Made by a program: the position numbers and the translations under genes. From Armigeres subalbatus (taxonomy: Eukaryota; Arthropoda; Insecta; Diptera; Culicidae), in the NCBI RefSeq assembly GCF_024139115.2, contig NC_085141.1, positions 429,678,338 to 429,742,337 on the forward strand: DNA of 64,000 nucleotides. Reading direction: 5' to 3'. The notes beneath the pieces are model-generated. The model ran no database searches and was not told the origin of the DNA. It saw only the letters and a program-made list of their open reading frames with translations. Below, piece after piece: positions 1 through 10,649 of the stretch (its first letter is position 1; the number at the start of each line of letters is the position of its first letter).

Positions 1-120
1 TGGTCGAAATACGTATCTGCAAAGATATCGAAAATAATTGGTGGAATTAAATGGAGAGTACTTAACTCGTCTTAGACGGTTGAATATATTCCACTAAAAG
101 AGCTTAATATATTTTTCTGA
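1..120 (+). repeat. Arm of dispersed palindromic repeat (family A)
   Basis: This stretch is nearly identical to the right arm of the palindrome at 22806-23067. It shares the GATACGT/AAGATATCG core, the GAGTACTTAACTCGTC block and the tail after GACGGTTG. Degraded relatives lie near 36955-37085, 39229-39345, 44745-44805 and 55139-55320. The left half of the palindrome would be outside the window. No coding potential is visible. The class is unknown; a non-autonomous foldback DNA element is the simplest guess. Confidence 0.7.
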
Positions 121-479
121 TTATTTTCCTTGTTCATATTAAACGGAACATACTTTCCTACACTGGAGAAAGGGTACACTGGGGGAAGTGGAATAGGAAA
201 AATCGATATTCATGTTTGAATTAGTGTAAAACCAGTTTAAATGATTTCAATGCAATCAATCACTATGGGTTCCAGTCCAGTCCATTTTGTGAGTTTTTTT
301 TCACCTTACCCCAAAGAAATGAGGTAAGTGGAAAACCCAAGTTACCTTGACCTTCAATTGTGAAGAGTAGTGACATATATATTTTTTAAATCTTTATTTA
401 TGTGTTTTTTTAATTCGCAGATTAAGCTCAACACAGCGTGACATATACCTAATTGAAATCGAAACGGTCAATGCAGCTC
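121..479. other. Non-coding stretch
   Basis: AT-rich sequence without a usable reading frame. It holds scattered GGGGAAGTGG / GAGGTAAGTGG motifs that recur near 21035-21060 and 43420-43815, probably decayed ends of an old dispersed repeat. Nothing else is recognised. Confidence 0.5.
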
Positions 480-697
480 TAAGTATCTTATGTTCAATAA
501 TTTCATTGGATTAACGGAATATTGGAATGGCTAGGGGAAGACCGTTTTTTCCTTCTCGAAAACTTAGAGTACGTAACATCTATATGTTCGCTCCAAAGAT
601 CAAATTTTTCTAGGAGGACCTAGGGGCCTGCAACGTTATAAACTAATCGACTCAGTTTAACTAATTGAGATGATGGCTGTGTATGCGTTTTTGTATG
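480..697 (+). repeat. Dispersed repeat (family C), copy 1
   Basis: About 200 bp shared with 20490-20720: a block with GCTAGGGGA, CCTTCTCGAA, a TCTATATGTT stretch and GGGTTATAAACTAATC/TTAGTTTAA followed by TATGCGTTTTTGTATG. Both copies are in the same orientation and are moderately diverged. Class and termini could not be determined. Confidence 0.6.
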
Positions 698-755
698 TTT
701 CTTCTTCTTCTTATTGGCAATACATCCCCACTGGGACATTGCCGCCTCGCTGCAC
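698..755 (-). repeat. SINE 3' end (Feilai-like tail)
   Basis: Reading the minus strand, this is the tail CCAGTGGGGATGTATTGCC followed by (GAA)n. The same tail, with a longer body, occurs at 39146-39228. This tail type is abundant in Aedes and I associate it with tRNA-related Feilai-type SINEs; that family name is from memory. Only the 3' end is present. Confidence 0.55.
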
Positions 756-1102
756 AAGAATTAAAATATATTAGATTTGTTTCAGAAACAGCGTAAAATC
801 ACTTCAACAAGACGCAGACTTGTCTATACTCTGTGGGAAGCATGGCTATAGAATTTAAAAGTTTTGGATACGAACATTCCCGTGAGGTCACTTGCAGGAT
901 TGAAAAAAAATGAAATTTGCCAACATAATAACATGAGTAACATTCAGAATCAGAGAAACTGCGCCTAGCTGTTCTTCCGTTGGGAGTACCATTTCCAGCT
1001 GCTGCCCGTAGTCTTGGGCTAGTCTACCGTCTTGTAGCCGCCCAATGTTTAGCCGCGCGAACGACTCCGACGCGTGTTGTACACGAGTTTTGACTGCAGA
1101 TA

Positions 1103-1320
1103 TATACTCAATCCAGTTGAAACCCGAAATTGGGGGCTAGCGAAGTTGGATTTTTCTCACAATCCGTGCGTAAAACCTAACTTCGGAAGTGGTGCGCTGA
1201 ATAGCGCTTCGCGATATGAAAACAGCGCACCACTTCCGAAGTTAGGTTTAACGTACGGATTGTGAGAAAAATCCAACTTCGCTATCCCCCAATTCCGGTT
1301 TTCAACTGGATTGAGAATAC
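1103..1320. mobile_element. Palindromic MITE, about 218 bp
   Basis: The two halves are almost perfect reverse complements of about 95 bp each. The left arm starts ACTCAATCCAGTTGAAA and the right arm ends with its complement near 1300-1315. Only a few bases separate the arms, near 1200-1215. The transcript would fold into a long hairpin. There is no coding capacity. Structure and size fit a MITE with very long terminal inverted repeats. The arms differ at only a few positions, suggesting recent origin or arm conversion. Confidence 0.8.
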
Positions 1321-1502
1321 TACAACGAGGTACCCTAGCAGCACAATTCGGTCACTTTTGGTTGCAGCAACTTGATTATGACCAGATTTAGTCATAAATG
1401 AGTCACTGTAACTCTTTTGTGACATGTGTGCTGCTCGGGTAGTGGTCGGACTCAATATTCGTACTGTGGTAAGTGCGGACAGTCACATTTTCTGGAACGT
1501 TC

Positions 1503-1680
1503 TGGAAAACGTAGCTTCCGAATTCATGAATTAAATCACGGTGTATTTTTACTGGTTCACGAATTAAGGAACGCTTTGTTTTGCGTGTATACACGCAAAA
1601 AAAAGTGTTCTCGTGAACCAGCAAAAATACACCGTGATTCAATTCATGGATTCGGGAACACCAGTCACGTTTTCCAGTAC
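1503..1680. mobile_element. Palindromic (foldback) repeat
   Basis: An inverted repeat centred on GTGTATACAC near 1590, with arms of about 90 bp. Related direct and inverted pieces (TCACGTTTTC, GTTCACGAATTCATGAA) continue to about 1770, so the element was probably larger and rearranged. No coding potential; MITE-like. Confidence 0.65.
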
Positions 1681-1805
1681 GATTCAGAAAACGTGACTGT
1701 GTTCCCGAATTCGTGACTGTTGTTCACGAAAAAATACTCCGTGAACTGGTTAGTTCACGAATTCATGAACTTTTTTTTGCGTGTTGTTGAAGAAACGGCC
1801 TTTTA

Positions 1806-2375
1806 TCCTCAGCTTGCACATCCTTGTGTTGATTGGCTGCCAATCACACGTTGGCGCATCTTGCCCAACAGTATGAAGCCAATTCCCAGCTCATTGGTGG
1901 TGCCACAACTTTGGTGGAAAATAGCCGCTCGATGCCCGCTTTTCCACACTTTCTGTCCCGTCCAACAGATTTCCTGCAGTGCTTTGACGTCGAAGTTGCG
2001 AGCATGTAATTCATCGTATATTATCCTGTTGCAACCTGCGAAACCTAGCGACTTGCAGTTCCATGTTTCAATCTTCAAAGTGATCCTTTATTATTTATTA
2101 TCTTCTCGTTCGATATGGTTGCTTTTAAAGACGGCTTACTGGGCCTGTGCAAACATTCTGTCTCGTCGGAGGGCCGTCGTGCCAGGTCTGTTTAGTGTCT
2201 CACCTCACACCAGGACTTGAGCTTGTGCGCTTTGAGTGGCACACGGTCGCTTTGGCGGAGCCTGCTTGCGGATACATGCAGTTTTTTATAGTAGTTTAAC
2301 AGAGCTCACTGTCAAACCCCACCACATCCTAGACAAACACCACAACTCGCAGATGGCCTGGGAAGGGATAGTCAA
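1806..2375 (-). pseudogene. RTE-clade retrotransposon fragment (5' UTR and start of endonuclease)
   Basis: Read on the minus strand, a 5' leader (about 2375-2080) is followed by an apurinic-type endonuclease N-terminus. It begins KIETWNCKSL, and LQEICWTG carries the catalytic Glu of the LQE motif. The family normally encodes a protein of roughly 1000 residues with endonuclease and reverse transcriptase; here only about 90 residues remain before the match ends near 1806. The equivalent start of the RTE copy at 10650-13950 is a different subfamily. It is a dead 5' fragment. I identify it from the TWNxxSL and LQEIxWTG motifs. Confidence 0.7.
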
Positions 2376-2443
2376 GCCCTTGATATAGTCCCTGATGCCT
2401 CTGAATCGGCATCAACAGTTTATTTATTCCAGGCAAAATCCTA

Positions 2444-2778
2444 CTTTAGAAAACCCAGATAAATCCACCTAGCGGTGATTTAGCCTTTCTCGTGAGCTAT
2501 AAAAATAGTATTTTGGCCATAACTTCTGAGCCCATAGTCCGATCTGGCCAATTTTTGCTAGCAAATCGGTAATAGATAAGTGTCTGAAAAATGAGTGACA
2601 CTTTTGTCACATTTTTTGGGTGGGTGCGCACAGACATACACACACACAGACATCACCTCAATTCGTCGAACTGATTCAATCGGTATATAACAGGTCGCCG
2701 GGCCTTCTATAGAATGTTTGTTTTTGGAGCGATTATATAGCCTTTACGTATACTTAGTATACGAGAAAGGCAAAAAGG
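2444..2778 (+). repeat. Abundant dispersed repeat (family B), full copy
   Basis: Begins with ATAAATCCACCTAGCGGTGA and GCCTTTCTCGT and ends with GTATACTTAGTATACGAGAAAGGC, so GCCTTTCTCGT/ACGAGAAAGGC form terminal inverted repeats. Inside are a TTGGCCATAACTTC / CATAGTCCGATCTGGCC block and a short (CA)n tract followed by CAGACATCACC. Other copies or parts lie at 2838, 24736, 38760, 40605-42128 and 56694-57107. The inverted ends and lack of coding potential suggest a MITE. No transposase is seen. Confidence 0.75.
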
Positions 2779-2837
2779 AATCACATTCCGGGCTAACGCT
2801 TATTAAAAAGGAGCACATGTATCAGATTACAATATTA

Positions 2838-4157
2838 TCCAGAAAAATCCATCTAGCAGTGATGGTGCCTTTCTCGTGTATTATAAAATGTAACAAGAAA
2901 TGCAGATAAAAGAAGTCAAAATTGCATTTTAGGGAGATAGATTCAGATAGATTCAACCGCACACCCCAAGTGGTGCACATGTGGTGCAAGCGAAAGGTGA
3001 GAAAGCCTCGCATGGTACGCATGGTTGGTAGTGATAGAATGAGTGAAGTCACGCTAGGCCTGGCAGGCACCTCAGAATTAGGGGACACGAAAGTGGCTTC
3101 TACGGCACCTCAAAAATTGGAGACATGTAGGACAAATGGTGCCTCTCAGTTGCAAGACGGGGTGACAACAACACTGATTAAAGACTAGTGGTGTGCCCGG
3201 TGTTCCACGCCCAAATTGATGCACAGGAGGTCGACAAAGTAAAGACATAAAGGAGATGGGAGTATTACAAGTAAAACCTTCATGGAGCGAGTGACTGAAT
3301 GTCAGGAGTGTGGTGCACAAGTGGTACAGGCGATCGGGAGCTGGGGGTATTACAAGCAATAACCCCACAGAGTGAGAGATCGAATGTATGAGCGAGCACA
3401 CAATTAAGCCTTGCATGGTACGTGTCGTCAGCAGTGGTGGAAATACTCGCTTCACGAGTAAGAAAAGAGTGTAATTTAGGCCTACCAAAAACGCTGCATA
3501 CGCGTCACGTCAGTGACGGAATGAGTGAGGTTTCATTATTTAGTGAGTGAGGTTTCATTATTTACAATTTTATTATTTACAACATTATTTACAATTATGT
3601 TTATATAAACATGTAGCCCTCAAAGAACCCTATAACTTTTTCTAATAGGTGAGAGGCGTGAGAGCCGAATTAGCGTCAAATGACATTAATGTCATGACCT
3701 TCCGTGACTTTTTTTAATTTCGCTCTCATGATCTGTTCGACAAAGTTCTAGGATTTTTTAAGCATTAAATTTTAATCTAAAAATCCGAATTGTTAATATC
3801 TTCTGAGAAAAGTTATTAGCAAATTAGTAATTGCAATCCCACGACATTTTTTTTACCTTTTCCGTCACTGGTGACTGGTATCACTCCGGTGCAGGACGGA
3901 TGATTAGCATACTGATTGAGGATCAATTGGATCGTGAGAAGCCAACTCGGGAAACCTCCTGCAAGGTACTTGGCCTTTACTTGTTGGTGATGTTGCGAGT
4001 AAGGTGGGTGAGTGTTGGGGCACATGTGGTGCCAGTGTCTTTTCGCACAGGTGTTGCATGGGGAGTACATGGAGAGTTGAGGCGCATACGTGTGCACTTG
4101 TGTACGTTATGTGTCATTTTGTGAGGAGTACGTTTAGTACTGCCTATCCTCCAGAAG
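2838..4157. other. Repeat-derived non-coding block
   Basis: Begins with another family B left end (ATCCATCTAGCAGTGATGG...CCTTTCTCGT, about 2838-2880) and then changes to sequence rich in GTGGTGCACATGTGGTGC-type motifs. These recur at 2960, 3310 and 4020, so the block looks like degraded copies of one repeat. A short direct repeat, GTGAGGTTTCATTATTTA, occurs twice near 3525-3560. No gene is supported; the open frames have no recognisable domains. Confidence 0.45.
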
Positions 4158-4659
4158 TACAGGGGATGGACAAAATAATTAGGATAGGCAAATTTTGGGT
4201 AAAATTAGAAGTGTTGTAACTACCTTAGTTATCATCCGATTTTGACAATTCAGGCATGCCTGAACTAGAAAATTAATGCAGTTTGACGGTATGTCCATGG
4301 AACCGACTATGGCCAACGGATTCCGGAGATATTCCGGGTTTTTCGGAGGTAGGTTCAAAACCGTAAATTTGAGGTGGATATTAGGAGAAGTTGTGGTATA
4401 AAATTGAATAATATTAGTAACCACAAATGAAGTAGGGCTCTTGCTGATTGGAACCATATATTGAGATTTCGAATCGGACCAGAATCAAGTGAGATATGGC
4501 CATTTCTTTAAAATCGGTTCCTATCGATACTTATCAAAGGAGACAGGCCACAACTTCTTTTGAATCTCGCTTTTTGATAGATGGTCCACTATGATTTTAT
4601 TCTAGAAGGCCTCTAATGTGTCAAGAATGAAAAACCAATTGAATAAACGGATCCTGGAG

Positions 4660-6235
4660 TCGCTGGGATGTCCCCGGGGAACCTGTGAATGGGGACATTT
4701 AAATTTTTGCACCAAAATCAGTCATTCGACGGCTCTTTTTTCATGGTTTTCGATCAGGAAGCAAAGTATGAATATAAAATGGTCAATTTACGATTCTGAG
4801 CGCTTCCAGGACCTACGGATTGGCCCCGGGGAACCTGTGGAAGGGGACATTTTAGTTTTACCACCAAAACCAGTCGTTCGACGGCTCTTTTTTCATGGTT
4901 TTCGATCAGGAAGCGAAGTATGAATATAAAATGGTCCATTGACAGCTCTGACCGCTTCCAGGACCTACGGATTGGCCCCGGGGAACCTGTGGAAGGGGAC
5001 ATTTTAGTTTTAGCACCAAAACCAGTCATTCGAAGGCTCTTTTTTCATGGTTTTCGATCAGGAAGCGAAGCATGAATATAAAATATTCCATTGACAGCCC
5101 TGAACGCTTTCAAGACCTTTGGATGGGTCCCGGGGAACCTGTGGAAGGGGACATTTTAGTTTTACCACCAAAGCCAGTCATTCGACGGTTCTTTTTTCAT
5201 GGTTTTCGATCAGGAAGCCAAGTATGAATATAAAATGATCCATTGACGGCTCTGACCGCTTCAAGGATCTACGGATTGGACCCGGGGAATCTGTGGAAGG
5301 GGACATTTTTGTTTTACCACCAAAACCAGTCATTCGACGGTTCTTTTTTCATGGTTTGCGATCAGGAAGCGAAGTATGAATATAAAATGGTCAATTGACG
5401 GTTCTGACCGCTTCCAGGACCTACGGATTGGCCCCGGGGAACCTGTGGAAGGGGACATTTTAGTTTTACCACCAAAACCAGTCCTTCGACGGCTCTTTTT
5501 CATGGTTTTCGATCAGGAAGCGAAGCATGAATATAAAATAATCCATTGACGGCTCTGAACGCTTTCAAGACCTACGGATTGACCCGGGGAACCTGTGGAA
5601 GGGGACATTTTAGTTTTAGCACCAAAACCAGTTATTCGAAGGCTCTTTTTTCATGGTTTTCGATCAGGAAGCGAAGTATGAATATAAAATGGTCCATTGA
5701 CGGCTCTGACCGCTTCCAGGATCTACGGATTGGCCCCGGGGAACCTGTGGAAGGGGACATTTTAGTTTTAGCATCAAACCCAGTCATTCGAATGCTCTTT
5801 TTTCATGGATTTCGACCAGGAAGCGAAATATGAATTAAAAATGACCATTTACGGCTCTGACCGCTTCCAGGACCTACTGATTGCCCCCGAGGAACCTGTG
5901 TATGAGGACATTTTAGTTTTAGCACTAAAACCAGTCATTCGATTTTTGATCAGGAAGTGAAGTATGAATTCAAGACCCACGGATTGCTCCTGGAGAAGCT
6001 GTGTAAGGGGACATTTTATTTTAAGCATCAAAACCAGTCATTCGACGGCTCTTTTCTAGTGGTTTCGATTAGTAATCGAGAAATGAATGTAAAAGGGACC
6101 TTTGAGGGCTCTGACCGCTTTCTAGACCTACAGATTGGCCCAGGAAATCTGTGGAAGGGGACATTTTAGTTTCAGCACCAAAACTAGTCATTCAACGGCT
6201 CTGTTTTCATGGCTTTGGATCAGGAAGCGAAGTAT
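4660..6235 (+). repeat. Tandem array, about 152-bp unit, left arm
   Basis: About ten head-to-tail units. A marker inside the unit (AAGCGAAGTATGAATATAAAA) recurs near 4761, 4913, 5065, 5218, 5369, 5520, 5671 and 5823, spacing 151-153 bp. Each unit also carries CCCGGGGAACCTGTGGAAGG. The units nearest the centre (5950-6235) are more diverged and shortened. The unit leaves reading frames partly open but encodes no known domain. Confidence 0.85.
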
Positions 6236-8262
6236 GAAGTAGGCAGGTTCCCCGTGAGCTATCCGTAGGTGATTTTTGTGCTAAAACTAAAATGTCCCCT
6301 TCCACAGTTCCCCGGGGGCAATCCGTAAGTCATTAAAGCGGTCAGATTCATTAATGGTCCAATTTATACTCAAACTTCGCTTTCTGATCAAAAATCACGA
6401 AAAAAGCCATCGAGTTATTGGTTTTGGTGCTGCAACTTAAATGTTCCTTTCCACTGGTTTTCCGGGGGGAATCTGTAGGTCCTGAGAGCGGTCAGAGTCA
6501 TCAATGGTCAATTTTATATTCATACTTTGCTTATATTAAAGAAGAGCTGTCGAATGATTAATTTTGGTGTAAAAACTAAAATGTCCCCTTCCATAGGTTC
6601 CTCGGGGGCAACCAGTAGGTCCAGGAAGCGGTCAAAGCTGTCAATGGTCCTTCTATATTTATACTTTGATCTTTTATATTTATACTGATCGAAAACCATG
6701 AAAAAAGAGCCGTCAAATGACTGGTTTTGGTGCTAAAACTTATATGTTCCCTTCCACAGGTTCCCCGGGGGTAATCCTTGGGTCCTGGAATCGGTCAGAT
6801 CCGTCAATGGACCATTTTATATTCATACTTCGCTTCCTGATAGAAAACTATGAATAAAGAGCCGTCGAATGACTGGTTTTGGTGGTAAAATTAAAATGTC
6901 CCCTTCAACAGGTTCACCAGGGCAAATCCGTAGATCCTGGAAGCGGTCAGACCTGTCAATGGACCATTTTATATTCATACTTCGCTTCCTGATCGAAAAC
7001 CATGAAAAAAGAGCCGTCAAATGACTGGTTTTGGTGCTAAAACTTATATGTTCCCTTCCACAGGTTCCCCGGGGGTAATCCTTGGGTCCTGGAAGCGGTC
7101 AGATCCGTCAATGGACCATTTTATATTCCTACTTCGCTTCCTGATCGAAAACCATGAATAAAGAGCCGTCGAACGACTGGTTTTGGTGGTAAAACTAGAA
7201 TGTCCCTTCCACAGGTTCCTGAGGCCAATCCGTAGATCCTGAAAGCGGTCAGAGTCGCAAAGGACCATTTTATATTAATACTTCGCTTCCTGATCGAAAA
7301 CCATGAATAAAGAGCCGTCGAATGACTGATTTTGGTGGGAAAATTAAAATGTCCCCTTCAACAGGTTCACCGGGGCCAATCCGTAGATCCTGGAAGTGGT
7401 CAGCGCTGTCAATGGACCATTTTATATTCATACTTCGCTTCCTGATCGAAAACCATAAAAAAAGAGCCGTCAAATGACTGGTTTTGGTGCTAAAATTTAT
7501 ATGTTCTCTTCCACAGGTTCCCCGGGGGTAATCCTTGGGTCCTGGACAGGGAATCAATATTCGGGCAACGCCTAACAATATACTCTTTGTCATCAACAGA
7601 GTTTGTTACTGACAAACGCACCTAACGACAAACCTTTATCCGAACCCGAACACAATATGACAAAAATCATTTGCCTTGCATGCTCCGCTATTTCCGAGAA
7701 TACGATGCTTATTTTGTAATCATTGTTCGATTCTCGAATATTTCCATAAAAGCAGAAACTAGGATAGTATAAAACTGAAATTAACTTTAGAAATAATGCA
7801 AAATAACGGGATGAAAATTTAGCAACAAGATTGTCTTCTTTCTTGTTGCTGACAAAATTGTTCGAATCTTTGTCATTATTATCTCCGACAAAAACAAAGC
7901 TTTGTCGTTAGTTCTCTTTTGTCGCTTATTTCGCACGCGCATTCCAGAAAAATTGATTTCCTGGTCCTGGAAGCGGTCAGATTCGCCAATGGACCATTTT
8001 ATATTCATACTTCGCTTCCTGATCGAAAACCATGAAAAAAGAGCCGTCGAATGACTGGTTTTGGTGGTAAAACTAAAATGTCCCCTTCCACAGGTTCCCC
8101 GGGGCCAATCCGTAGATCCTGAAAGCGGTCAGAGTCGACAATGGACCATTTTATATTCATACTTCGCTTCCTGATCGAAAACCATGAAAAAAGAGCCGTC
8201 GAACGACTGGTTTTGGTGGTAAAACTAAAATGTCCCCTTCCACAGGTTCCCCGGGGACATCC
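6236..8262 (-). repeat. Tandem array, about 152-bp unit, right arm (inverted)
   Basis: The same satellite in reverse orientation, about ten to thirteen units, interrupted by the MITE at 7547-7963. A variant with TTATATGTTCCCTTCC and GGGGGTAATCCTTGGG recurs near 6720, 7023 and 7477 (spacings about 303 and 454 bp, i.e. two and three units). This shows higher-order amplification of blocks of units after the basic array formed. Confidence 0.8.
7547..7963. mobile_element. hAT-type MITE, 417 bp
   Basis: The insertion lies between two identical 8-bp copies of GTCCTGGA (7539-7546 and 7964-7971). The same sequence occurs once at the equivalent place in uninterrupted satellite units, so this is a genuine target duplication. 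The ends are imperfect inverted repeats, CAGGGAATCAATATTC against CAGGAAATCAATTTTTC. An 8-bp duplication and ends starting CAGGG/CAGGA fit the hAT superfamily. The interior repeats GACAAA/TTTGTC motifs and has no transposase. Confidence 0.85.
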
Positions 8263-8769
8263 CAGCGACTCCAGGATCCGTTTATTCAATTGGTTTTTCA
8301 TTCTTGACACATTAGAGGCCTTCTAGAATAAAATCATAGTGGACCATCTATCAAAAGCGAGATTCAAATGAAATTGTGGCCTGACCCCTTTGATAAGTAT
8401 CGATCGGAACCGATTTTAAGGAAATGGCCATATCTCACTTGATTCTGGTCCGATTCCAAATCTCAATATATGGTTCTAATCAGCAAGAGCCCTACTTCAT
8501 TTGTGGTTACTAATGTTATTCAATTTTTAACCACCACTTCTCCTAATATCCACCTCAAGTTTACGGTTTTGAACCTACCTCCGAAAAACCCGGAATATCT
8601 CCGGAATCCGTTGGCCATAGTCGGTTCCATGGACATACCGTCAAACTGCATTAATTTTCTAGTTCGGGCATGCCTGAATTGTCAAAATCGGATGATAACT
8701 AAGATAGTTACAACACATCTAATTTTACCCAAAATTTGCCTATCCTAATTATTTTGTCCATCCCCTGTA

Positions 8770-9016
8770 ATACTGTAAGATAGTCCCTAGGGGATAGGGG
8801 CATTGGAAGAGAGGGTAACTCAAGTTCAAGTAACCTTCTACTACTAGGGTGGGTTTAGTGGGTCGGCCTTCCGTCAACCCTATCCCATGCCTTCATCCAT
8901 ACACCCAACCAGAGATTGTAACATTCTATTGCAAACTTGCATAAGTTTTGCGTACAGTTTGCCATAATTTGCGACATACGCACAGATTGCATTAAGAAGA
9001 ACTGGAACACTACACT
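8770..9016. other. Short unassigned stretch
   Basis: Between the foldback element and the R1 fragment. It contains AGGGGATAGGGG and a GGGTTTAGTGGGTCGG stretch resembling part of the R1 3' region, but it cannot be aligned further by eye. Confidence 0.35.
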
Positions 9017-9834
9017 GAAACGGCGGAACACGTGTTGTTCGTGTGCCCACGTTTTCGCGCAATACGTGACCATATGCTTGCCACATGTGGTCTGGACACT
9101 ACTCCGGACAAACTAGTTCAGAGGATGTGTAAAGGTGAAGTTGGATGGAACGCTGTGGTAGTTGACTCAATGATGGCTAATTCAGGCGCAAATAAAAGGT
9201 GGTCCAAGGGTTCGGAGTCGGCTTTATGGGTCATACTGGTGCCCTGTGGTCGAACTCGATCCTTTTATTGAAAAAGTGGCCGCGCGAAGAACAACATGGT
9301 ATCGTCGCTTCCGCGGCGTCGGTCAACCGGGCGGGTTGCGATCCCGAGGACGGAATGGGGTCCTCGTCAAGGCTGGGACAGGCGTAGACACCGCGTCGGC
9401 AAGTCCCTATCGCAGAGAGGTCAATTTGTAGTGCACGCGGCATCATCATTCTTGATACCAGTCGTGCAGAGGGAAGCAGGCGCGAAGTCGACTCTTCCCA
9501 CCTTCCGAGGACATAGGGCGTGGTAAGGCCATCTGGAAAGCCGGCAACGCGCTGGCACGATACCATGGTGTTCTTCTAAAAAGCGAGTCACGATGTTCGG
9601 TGCTGCAAGGACACGCAGCTAACCTCGAGGGTGCGTTGTGCACTGGCCTCCCTTTGAATCATTACTTTCTGGTTGTATCGAAGGGACGATGGGCTTGTGG
9701 GCAATGGACACGGTTTAGCGGGTCGGGGATGTAGTCCTGCCTCCCTCGTTTGCTGTTGGAGGTGATCCCTAACCCCGCACTTCCTGGACAACCCAGGATG
9801 TCTGTTGAGCAGATTCCCCCTCCATTGTTTAGGA

Positions 9835-9892
<58 letters not shown>
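9017..9892 (+). pseudogene. R1-clade retrotransposon, 3' fragment (copy 1)
   Basis: A 5'-truncated copy that starts within the last part of ORF2. AEHVLFVCPRFRAIRDHML and LDTTPDKLVQRMC are the conserved C-terminal region of R1-clade ORF2, which follows the reverse transcriptase. It continues through a roughly 600-bp 3' region and ends in a pure (CA)n tract (9838-9892). The downstream frame is broken. Homologous copies lie at 17558-20314, 41421-41938 and 54409-55142. This copy retains the TTTGCTGTTGGAG segment of the 3' region that copies 3 and 4 have lost. No reverse transcriptase domain remains. Confidence 0.75.
9838..9892 (+). repeat. (CA)n microsatellite at R1 3' end
   Basis: About 27 CA dinucleotides directly after the R1 3' end sequence (TTTAGGAAAAA). 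All three copies of this family with a visible 3' end finish in (CA)n. Confidence 0.9.
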
Positions 9893-9894
<2 letters not shown>

Positions 9895-10105
9895 GGGACA
9901 ATGATCGCTACTAAAGCCAACATTTGCGACGGATCAGTTTCCTATCCGTTTATTTAAATTGTTCATTTTAACCCCATCTCCCCAAATTAAACGATTTCCT
10001 TATTGTTAACTGTTTTAAAGCACTTGAGGTTTTTTATTCCTGGAACAGACGTACGGCCTAACAATTCAGGCATTACATTGTCTATTTCTCTTTCAAATTT
10101 CACAG

Positions 10106-10198
10106 ATGGCATGGCAAAAAATCATATTTACGACCATGAGTCAATAGAATCCAATGATTTCGATGACGACGATATGACATCGGGAAGCTTTTGTTCAG
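10106..10198 (+). CDS. Candidate host-gene exon (93 nt, phase 1-1)
   Basis: A 93-nt block bounded by a strong acceptor (pyrimidine-rich CTATTTCTCTTTCAAATTTCACAG, AG at 10104-10105) and a consensus donor (CAG|GTAAGTG at 10199). Only one frame is open across it. That frame encodes an acidic, serine-rich peptide, GMAKNHIYDHESIESNDF followed by DDDD and MTSGSFCS. The exon enters and leaves in the same phase, so it can be skipped without shifting the frame, as in many cassette exons. An ATG at 10111 means it could instead hold the start codon. The neighbouring exons are not in the window, so the gene cannot be named. It is the only supported non-transposon coding sequence here. Confidence 0.6.
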
Positions 10199-10649
10199 GT
10201 AAGTGTCACAGTATTAAAGCGCTTAGAGCTAGAATAAGTTTATTTTTTATTTTTTTACATACCGTTTTGATTCAAATTCAGAACAAACTCCTATTTCGAA
10301 TACTTGTGTACATCTGGAGATTAGTCGGATATATGAAATAAGCTTTTTTTTATGCTTTTTTTTACTGAATATGAGTATATTCCCGAGCAAAGTTTGAAAT
10401 CAAGTTGAAATCAAAATTTGCTGTCATGATATCAGTTATTTGATTCTCCAGTTGATCTCGTTTTGTATGGATTAACGGTTAACACAGCAGAAACTAGAGC
10501 ATATTTTTACTCTGTATAATCATACTGAAAACAAATGTTGTTTTTATTGAAATCAACATGATTACTAAATTTGAAATTGTGAAATTCTTCGTTTAATATC
10601 AAAATGAGTATTCGAAACAACAACAAGCATATTTTGTTTGCAGGTTGCT

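Larger units (their letters stand above)
4160..8767. mobile_element. 4.6-kb foldback element with Tc1/mariner-like ends and satellite arms
   Basis: The termini are exact inverted repeats starting CAGGGGATGGACAAAATAAT and both are flanked by TA (4158-4159 and 8768-8769), the duplication expected of Tc1/mariner-type transposition. The outer arms (about 4160-4660 and 8262-8767) are near-identical inverted copies of about 500 bp. Inward, each arm becomes a tandem array of about 152-bp units. The two arrays point in opposite directions and meet near 6235-6240. No transposase frame exists; the short open frames are fragments of the satellite unit. It must be mobilised in trans, if at all. A hAT-type MITE (7547-7963) inserted into the right arm later. 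Confidence 0.85.

Noticed and set aside
1720..2220. 166-codon plus-strand frame
   Set aside because: It overlaps the RTE endonuclease fragment and leader on the opposite strand and is an antisense shadow.
4660..8262. CRISPR-like regular array
   Set aside because: The whole 152-bp unit is repeated with no unique spacers, and the genome is clearly eukaryotic.
4618..8310. A family of similar open frames of 60-110 codons (RSGSEV..., GPGEPVEGDI...)
   Set aside because: They are the 152-bp satellite unit read in one frame; they appear in both orientations and have no start, domain or codon bias.
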